A DNA stretch of 64,000 nt, taken from contig CM041196.1 of the NCBI GenBank assembly GCA_023078555.1, positions 4,340,001 to 4,404,000 on the forward strand, written 5' to 3'. The translations under genes and the position numbers were made by a program. The DNA comes from Ulva prolifera (taxonomy: Eukaryota > Chlorophyta > Ulvophyceae > Ulvales > Ulvaceae). Under the pieces are notes generated by a model. It made no database searches, was not told the origin of the DNA, and saw only the letters and a program-made list of their open reading frames with translations. Numbering within the stretch: position 1 is the stretch's first letter; the number at the start of each line of letters is the position of its first letter. Below are positions 57,101 to 64,000 of the stretch, in pieces.

Positions 57101-59506
57101 TACGGCCTCGAAGCGGCGCGCAGGAGAGTGAAGTGGACGCGTCCGACCTGGCCTCACCGGGGGCAGCTGCGGAGGCCGCAGCCGGCGGCGATTCTGCCGC
57201 GAGCGCCGGTGTGGCCGACACGAAGGGGGAGCATGGCGACGGCACCCCTATAAAGCGGCGGAAGGTCAGTGGCGACCCAGGGCCGGGCTCGGGGGAGAAC
57301 ACAGAAGCCCCAACCCCCCACGCATCGGATCCTGCTAGCAACGCGGGCGAAGGCCACCCTGTGAAGGCTCAGCCTGATGGCGGCAGCACAAGTAGCCAAT
57401 TCAGGAGTTGTACTGTCCCCTGCGATGGCGTAGCAGCGGGCGTCAGTGCCCCGCAGCAAGCGCTGGCACATAAGGGAGAGAAGCCTCCTGCATGCGCTGC
57501 TGAAGGGTGTGTGGTAGGAGCAGCGGCGGGGGGCCAGGCAGTGTTGCTGAAGACTGAAGTGGTACCTGAGGGGGGGATCGATGGCGCGGAGGGGCAGGAT
57601 GAAGCCCGTGAGCTAGGTCCATGCGGAGTCACCGCAGGCGCCGGCGGCGCTGCACGGGGCGACCATGCTGGCAGCAAACAGGAAGGGCGAGAGACAGCTG
57701 CCGGTGTGTCGGCGCGCACCTCCGCCACGCCGACGGCCATGCAGGCCCCGGAGTGCATCGCCGGAGATCGTGAAGCTGCAGCAGCGGACGGCGTTGCGGC
57801 CGCTGCAGATGAAGCTGTGCGAGCGTCGCCTGGTGTGGAGCCTGGCGCGTGCGATGCCGTGGCAGCCTGTAGCAGCCATGCTGCATCAGATCCGGAGGGG
57901 CAAGCGAGGCCAGACGCCACGGCCTCGGCGGAGCGTGCAGATAGCGGCGAGCAGATGTGTGCAGAAGGTTCTGAAGCCGTGCGCTTGGGGGCTGGCGCTG
58001 CGGTGGAGATGACTGAAGCGGCCGCGAGCGGCGCGGAGGCGGCTGCGGGCGAGCCTGCCAGTGTCGCGGGCGCAGAGGTGATCCTGCGGGCGGCGGAGGA
58101 GCTGGACGCGGACAGTGGTGCGCTACTGTCACTGAGTTCTGCCACATGCGTCGTGCAAACATCCATTTGTTGTGGCGATAGCTATGCTGTCAGATGAGCG
58201 GCCGGCTCCAGGAGATGTGGCGAATCGTGCCGTTGTGTGTGTGTATGGGGGGGGGGGGGGGGGGGGGAGTGGAAGCACGTTCATGCGATTTGTGTTGGTG
58301 ATATCGCTGCTACATGTGTGGCCTTCACTATCAATAGAATTCTGGCGGGCGTTTGTGCGTGCATGCTGTCAGTCGCTGCCGTGTGGGAACTTCAGTAATT
58401 TCGCGAGTGTGCCCTGAAGCATGCGCCCATGCATGGCACGGCCGCTGCGGTGGCACAGAGAGGATGCCACAGCCATGGCAGCTTCAGTACGGCATGGACG
58501 CCGAGCCGAGTCCGCATGCATGCATGCCTGTGATGGAATGACAGCAGGAGCTCTGCTGCAGCGATGCCCCAGACGCGGGAGCACACCCCGGCCCCGCGCC
58601 GCGTGCGGCTGCCCGCCTTGCGCCGCACGCAGCGGCGCACGCTGCAGAGCTTCGGCATCTCGATCAAGGGCCGCGCCGCGCAGCCGTCGGCCGCGGTCGC
58701 GGCGCTGTTGCGGCAGCCGGTTGCCGCGGCGCCGATGGAGGTGCGGGTGGCGTGGGTGACGACGGGGGACGAGGGCGGTGGCGCGTCGGAGGGGGACGTG
58801 TGCGTCGCCGTGTGCGCCGACGCTGAGGTGGCCAAGGTGCGCTCGCAGCATCCAGTTGACCACCATCGCACCACTGGAGTCTTGCAGGGATTCATGTTTA
58901 CTTGCCGTGCTTCGGCATCATACAGTGCCTTCCGATCGCAGGCTGCGCGTTCCTTCGTGTCATGGCGGTGTGATCCCTGCAGGCAAGGCTGCGTTTGACA
59001 ACTATTCCAATGTAGAGAGGCAAACACGTATCATTCACCAGTCATCCATGTAGCAAGCTGCGCCGAGCTTGATTCGCTGTTCTGGACGCCATGGCGGTCG
59101 TCCGGGCACAGCGGTCAGCTGCACTCGGATTCGACTGATTGGTTGGCGCGCCCGCACGCGGCCGCTGAGCAAGTCCGTGCACAGCCGTGACGTGGCGGGC
59201 GTGCAGGAGTCATTGGTGCGCACGGCGACATGCTACGACCTGCGGCGGCTGCCGGAGAACGCGGCCCGCGGCGCGCCGCCACCGGAGTACACCTGGCGCG
59301 TGCGGCAGGCCACGCTGCCGGCAGGGTTCTGCGCGGCATGCGACACGCGGCGCGAGCGGTGGTACCTCCAGCCACTGCAGGCGTGCGTCGCACCCGCCGC
59401 GCTGCAGGCCGCGCCGTGTGCGTTCATGGAGTCGCCGTGGCTCTGGCTGCAGCAGCCTTACCACGCCGTGGACGCGGGGCAGGCCGCAGCGGTGATGCAG
59501 GCGTAG
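54190..59506 (+). CDS. Large Ala/Pro-rich protein with basic clusters, probably nuclear
   Basis: I do not recognise the family. A 3,928-nt first exon (54190-58117) is open throughout and joins in frame to 58562-58836 and 59207-59506, for about 1,500 residues. Both donors read GTGCGC. The N-terminus is Ala-rich. Basic clusters RKRPTAPLK, KKRPHGQ, KAKKRIRVKY, SPKRKRAAM and IKRRKV look like nuclear localisation signals. Most of the middle is low-complexity Ala/Gly/Pro/Glu, including three tandem GRCGTS repeats near 56060-56115. The C-terminal ~190 residues are more complex (RTLQSFGISIKGRAAQPSAA, MEVRVAWVTTGDE, EYTWRVRQATLPAGFCAACD, WYLQPLQACVAP, SPWLWLQQPYHAV) and may be the only folded domain, perhaps with a Cys-based site. 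An upstream exon cannot be excluded. A chromatin or transcription role is only a guess. Confidence 0.65.
56049..56116 (+). repeat. 15-nt in-frame tandem repeat in the Ala-rich gene
   Basis: GGCAGATGCGGCACCAGC recurs in register with a period of 18 nt, three times, encoding GRCGTS repeats before GRDSAGV. In-frame expansion is consistent with real coding sequence. Confidence 0.75.
58242..58267 (+). repeat. Poly-G tract in intron 1 of the Ala-rich gene
   Basis: A run of more than 18 G following TGTGTGTATG. Similar long G or C homopolymers lie at 15947, 16917 and 43239. Confidence 0.8.
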
Positions 59507-59982
59507 CGCGGCGGGACGGTGCATGCATGCGTCGGGGCTGCATGCACGACAGGGGTTGAGTCGAGGGTCCGGCGATCCTGCTCGGCACCCGTGTACCCCA
59601 GCCGGTAGCTGCCCCCGTTATCTTAGTTCATGCGGTGACAGGCGCTCTGTACTTGCGTTGCAAACGCACGACATCGAGCGCCGCCTTGTCTTGTAGCTCG
59701 GTTTGTTCATGTCGGGAACTGGTCATCGATTCTCTCTAAAACACAGATTGACTCGCTCGGCTGGAGGTTGGGGTGGGGTGAGAGTGACAGATGGGGTGGG
59801 GCATGACGTCTCCCAAGAACTAGGCTGCATGCGGAGGCCCAACGAAAGTGGCTGTGAGTGCGCGATGGCAGCGGCCAGGTAGTGTACATGTGGTGTGACG
59901 CAAGCAGTGGCTGCAGTCGACTGTGGTTCTAGGCATCTCTTTGCAATTTCAGAAAAGGCACACACTGACCGGGAACAAGACA

Positions 59983-60054
59983 CCATAGCCTGCCTGGTGG
60001 TGTTTCAGGCTGAAAACTCCATAGCCTGCCTGGTGGTGTTTCAGGCTGAAAACT
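59983..60054 (+). repeat. 36-bp perfect tandem duplication
   Basis: CCATAGCCTGCCTGGTGGTG followed by TTTCAGGCTGAAAACT occurs at 59983-60018 and again at 60019-60054 without change. It contains a CAGCCTGAAA-type inverted motif. Function unknown. Confidence 0.9.
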
Positions 60055-61904
60055 ATGGTTGTGTAAGGCGTGCTTGCCTGCATGACATGCGTCTGGCCAG
60101 AACAAGCTGGGCTTACAGTGGCACGGCATCGCCACAAACCACCGCTCGTATCTTTGACTCCACGGCTTTGCAACGAGAGGTGAGCGTGTTCACCGAATGG
60201 AAACAGGATTAGCAACGGCACACAGGGCACGCTTCACGAGCATGCTGCTGGAGAGCGCCCTTGTGGCCACACCATGCTCCTCCGTTGCTGCACAATCTAC
60301 CACACTGACCCAGAAGCAGGTGTTAATATCGTGTGTGCCGGCTCGTGTTTAGTGTACTTATTAGTGCCAAAGACATGCGAGCAACGCGGCTCTACAATAG
60401 GCTACATATTTTTTGTTGCGGGCAAGTCGGGTGCAGGAAGAAGCAAGTCGATCGGTGGTGGATAGAGTTGACAGCTAGCTCTGAGCTGATCGTTGCGCTT
60501 GACACAACAGTCATACAGTCAGCCAATGCTGCCAAGACCCCCACCATCCACTGGGCATGAAACAGTTGCGAGAGCTTTGTCGTCGGGGAATGCTGTGAAT
60601 TGCGGAGAAATTCCTCCTGCGCGCCGCTAGGGTGTCCACAAGCGTGTTCGCATCATGCATGCAAGTCTCAAGTGGTCACGCAGCACACACCAGCACACAA
60701 GGATATGAACGAACCAGTTGCGTTGCATGCAGAAATAGCTGCTAGCCACGTGCTGATACAAATTTGTTAACACTGCATACATGCATGCATGTGCTGCCGC
60801 AGCGGCAAGCATAGCGGCTGAGTTTCCTCGAGGGCGACAGGCGAGCGGGAGTCCTGAGCGGGTGTCCCCTGATACCTCCAGACCCCATGAGCCTATCAAC
60901 AGGCCCGCTAACTCTTTTGTACCAGTCTGCATATGCAGATGCATGAGCTAGCGCTGGGCCCTCTGAGACTTAAGTCTCAATTGGAACGGGCCATTGGCCC
61001 TGAGCGACTTGATGCACCGCGCGGCCGCGTGCTAGCATATGGTGGGCCACCGGCGCTGCACGCACATTTCAGACATGTCAGATGCCTCGCATAGCGCTGT
61101 GTTTGCCTGTGAGCGTTTACTCTTCCGTGAGCTGAGATGGCTGAGGCGATGGCGTGGCTACATGTAGGCGTTGCAATGAACTCCGCATGAACAAATTGTC
61201 AGGCCTGCGCCTGACGTAGTAGATGGAGGCGGCACTGCGTGCTATCCCCTCATGATGGCTATGCTTCTAACCCCTGCAGATCTGGAAAGCATTCAGGCTA
61301 TGCTTAGTGGCGTCCAACCCGGGCGCTCAGGGCGGCCCATGCATGCCAAGCAGTGCTGTAGCCGTCTATACAGCTAATGCATGCTTTACATGAGTAATGT
61401 TTGTTGCAGAGCATAGATGTGCACAGAAGAGACCTAGGAACACGTGTACATGTGCACAACTTGTAGCTGTCACATGACCTTGGGACGCACCAGTCGGAGT
61501 CGTTACACATGGGTATTTCAGAAAGATACTTCTCTACATAAATCACGTAGCTTCGCGAAGTTGTGGAGTTGACAGCCGCCTTGCGGCCAGTCAGTTGGAC
61601 TGCAGTGTCCATGGTGCATTCTGCTTCTGCCAGCATGAACAGGATACCGTCCATATATGCATCACGCATATAACAGACCAGCTGCAGTGCAGGTAGTACC
61701 GCATATCGAAGACGTATTGAATGGTTGTCACACGGTAAGGATGTACAAGAGCTCTAGACTTCACATGATGACACGAGATTGAATCACGTTTTCCCGAACG
61801 GCACAGTTGAGCTAGCATTCCTTGAGCACACTCGGAATCAGCACAAGAATGTCTTTCGGCCCAGCTCTCTGATCAACAGGAGCTCTGGTGTGGCATTATG
61901 AGCT

Positions 61905-62180
61905 AGCTCTGTTAGCTGCTATGATCACTAGTCATACAGTGCAGACTCCTGTCAATTGCCAGTCAAAGAACTTACAGAATAACTATGCCGTGTGTCTCAC
62001 CTGTGGCAATATATATGAGCTTTGTTAGCTGCTATGATCACCAGTCACACAGTACAGACTCCTGCACCACGTAGTACGCTCAGCACACTGCAGTCATGAT
62101 TTCTGCTATATATAGTCAGTAGACAGACACACACAAACATCAAAGCATCCTCACCTGTCAATTGCCAGTCGAAGATGACC
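61905..62180 (+). repeat. Local dispersed direct repeats
   Basis: TTAGCTGCTATGATCACTAG at about 61911 recurs as TTAGCTGCTATGATCACCAG at about 62026, each followed by TCA(T/C)ACAGT(G/A)CAGACTCCTG. CCTGTCAATTGCCAGTC recurs at about 61949 and 62154. The region looks built from partial copies of a ~110-bp unit. Confidence 0.65.
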
Positions 62181-63687
62181 TGGACTTGACAACCACGTCC
62201 TATATTCTGTGCACTGGACAGCCGACCTACGGTCCGCCCGCAGACTCACAGCCAAATGCATGTGATCTGCTGCACTCGCGCGTTATCGATATCACAGCTA
62301 CGACACGCTTGCACCAGGGAAGCTCTGCTTCCCACATCTGGGCTTAAAGTTCTCAAGTTCAACAGTGAACTGAAACCGATATTACCCATGCTTCGGGATA
62401 CAATTTGAAGCAATCCTTGCACATCAACACAGCAACCACCACTACAAGAACGACTTGACCCGAGACTCACACCCGAGGCGCGATTTGAGGGGGTGTATCT
62501 CGGGTGCGCGCAGCCGAATGAGTGTCACGCGGACAGAGTCTGTGGAAAGCTTTTTGCTTCGGAGATCGCGATGGAGTCTTCCAATATGTTCTGGAAAACG
62601 GTTTGCGTGCGCTGGTCTGTTCCTGGAGATGCATGTCGGGCTCTCTGGTCGGTTGTTTGTGCGTGCATGAGCTACAGGCAGACGGCTGGTTAGCGTATTT
62701 CACTGCTGTTGTCGTGTCAGATGACACCGAAGCGATACATTGGAACAATCGGTCGCGTAGGGGTAATTACGAGGCCATTCGACGTCCGCCTGTGTTGTAC
62801 TCCACGCTGCCGCATGCCAGATGTGCTAGGTCTGCATCTCGTATTGCTACGATCGGACGGGTACAGGCGGTCAAATATCAAGTAGAACGTATGTCAAATC
62901 GCTGGAGCGTGTCTTCGTCGCGATTGGTCCCGGTATCCGTGCCTGGCGTGCAGTGAGGACTTGCGATGCTGAGGTGCGAGCATTGTCCCCGGGTGTCTGC
63001 AGACCCGGTGCTGGGTAAGGTGAGTTACCAAAAGTATAACATATGCATTCGAGTGCTGCTCGCTGTGGTCGGTTGGCCTGTCTTCGTCGCCTGTTGTGAT
63101 ACCGTCGTCGGTTGACTTGGAGAGTAGGTGCGTATGCCAGGCTGTTCGAGCGCGCATACCGCATCTTGAACACGCTTCTTGAAGCTGTAGCTACATACTG
63201 CAATGCTGCATTCCTATGTGTGCAGTATCGCCCAGTCGACGGCGGTCTGGTCTTCTTCGTGCCGTACACTCTGCGTCGCTGTTCTCGCTGTGAGAGACCG
63301 CTTGGTCGCTGCCGACGCCTCCCCATGCCCGACTTGTCACGCCAATGTCAACATTGTATTGTCAGGGAACTTCGCTGACTCAATCGACTACTTTAGCGCT
63401 TGCGTTGCCCCGATCCCGTGTACCCGCGACTCGCTGTCTCGGCCGCGTCAAAGAGAAGTCCGGATGTAGTTGGGGTGTAGCGTGTACCGGGTGACATTCG
63501 GCAAGCCGCATGCAGCGCGAATACGCTTGTATATTGCATATCATGACACATACTTTACATTACAATGCTTTCACATGCTCCGATATCGCTAAGCTCGCGA
63601 TAATATGCTGCTGCGGCTGCGCGGGATGGGTGCCAGTCACCCATCACGCGCCCCGTCACTGCTTCCGAATCAGGCAGCTAATCACAC

Positions 63688-63996
63688 TCATGTAGCAAAT
63701 CGGCTGTTTGGTACTCGGCTTCTTCCCCTACTGGACATCTGAGGTGGGTTGCTTGGTGGGAGCGACTGCTGGTGGACTTGAAGCCTGTTCGCGACCTGGT
63801 TGAAATTCTCGTCGTCGCTGAGATCGTCTACTACTTTTTTTATCCTCTTCGTTGGCTTGTTCCCTTTCGCTGGAGTCTGCAAGCGGATTATCACTGTTTC
63901 CTGTCGGGCTGTGGCCACAGCCATGGGTGCGTTGTCGTGCTTTATGCACACATGGCCTCGCCCCACATGTAAACGCGTTTCTAATCCATACGGCAT
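63688..63996 (-). CDS. Hypothetical basic/acidic protein fragment at window edge
   Basis: An open frame of 102 codons reaching almost to the window end, so it may be partial. The middle (TPAKGNKPTKRIKKVVDDLS, DDENFNQVANRLQ) alternates basic and acidic clusters, and the tail is Ser/Pro/Arg-rich. A CAG-ACTCCAGCG junction could be an exon start. No family is recognised. Confidence 0.25.
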   Translation of the reverse strand: MPYGLETRLHVGRGHVCIKHDNAPMAVATARQETVIIRLQTPAKGNKPTKRIKKVVDDLSDDENFNQVANRLQVHQQSLPPSNPPQMSSRGRSRVPNSRFAT

Positions 63997-64000
63997 TCTA

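Larger units (their letters stand above)
59507..64000. other. 4.5-kb terminal region, no supported gene
   Basis: The region is mixed AT-rich and GC-rich with many short frames. Those at 62522-62956 and 62871-63326 overlap on opposite strands without domains. Local repeats at 59983-60054 and 61905-62180 are listed separately. A minus-strand frame at 63688-63996 is the only one with protein-like composition. Confidence 0.4.

Overview
The window looks like nuclear DNA of a photosynthetic eukaryote with a primary plastid, most likely a green alga; the genus cannot be named from the sequence. All recognisable genes are split by short GT-AG introns, most of whose donors read GTGCG. A plastid-type LepA/EF4 carries a simple transit-peptide-like leader and an FKBP carries a transit peptide followed by a twin-arginine lumenal signal. 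Neither has the ER signal expected of a complex plastid. Non-LTR retrotransposon debris and a CACTA DNA transposon are present.

Region 1 (1-27 kb) is a large tandem segmental duplication. Copy A (1 to ~13.05 kb) and copy B (17.509 to ~26.945 kb) each carry, in the same order and strand, a flavin-containing monooxygenase (FMO) gene, a 5'-truncated LINE, and the ectodomain plus transmembrane exons of a receptor-like kinase (RLK). After duplication, copy A gained a 4,030-bp CACTA element (the empty site is still visible in copy B) and a 62-bp LINE tail. Copy B gained extra sequence in its first FMO intron. Between the copies (15.0-17.3 kb) is a diverged ~1.1-kb direct repeat.

Region 2: RLK-A (11.2-14.8 kb) and RLK-B (25.1-30.4 kb) share near-identical secreted ectodomains and membrane spans but have different cytoplasmic halves. 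RLK-A has a complete-looking kinase; RLK-B has a 385-residue low-complexity linker and a kinase domain lacking the HRD and DFG catalytic residues. A third paralogue, RLK-C (51.0-46.3 kb, minus strand), has an active-type kinase. A decayed second transmembrane exon in intron 3 of RLK-A marks the fusion point of a chimeric gene.

Region 3 (31.9-43.6 kb) is a run of plus-strand housekeeping genes: plastid LepA/EF4 (7 exons), a GSTCD-like SAM-dependent methyltransferase (9 exons, two with GC donors), and a thylakoid-lumen FKBP-type isomerase (4 exons including a 37-nt microexon).

Region 4 (46-59.5 kb) holds RLK-C, then a gene for a ~1,500-residue Ala-rich, probably nuclear protein. The last 4.5 kb and the spaces 43.6-46.3 and 51.0-54.2 kb contain no gene that can be supported.

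The most interesting signal is the modular receptor family: beta-helix-like ectodomain, single membrane span, low-complexity linker and kinase or pseudokinase, diversifying by segmental duplication and recombination within an intron. Exon boundaries were placed by reading frame, splice-site motif and paralogue alignment by eye; no database search or RNA evidence was available.
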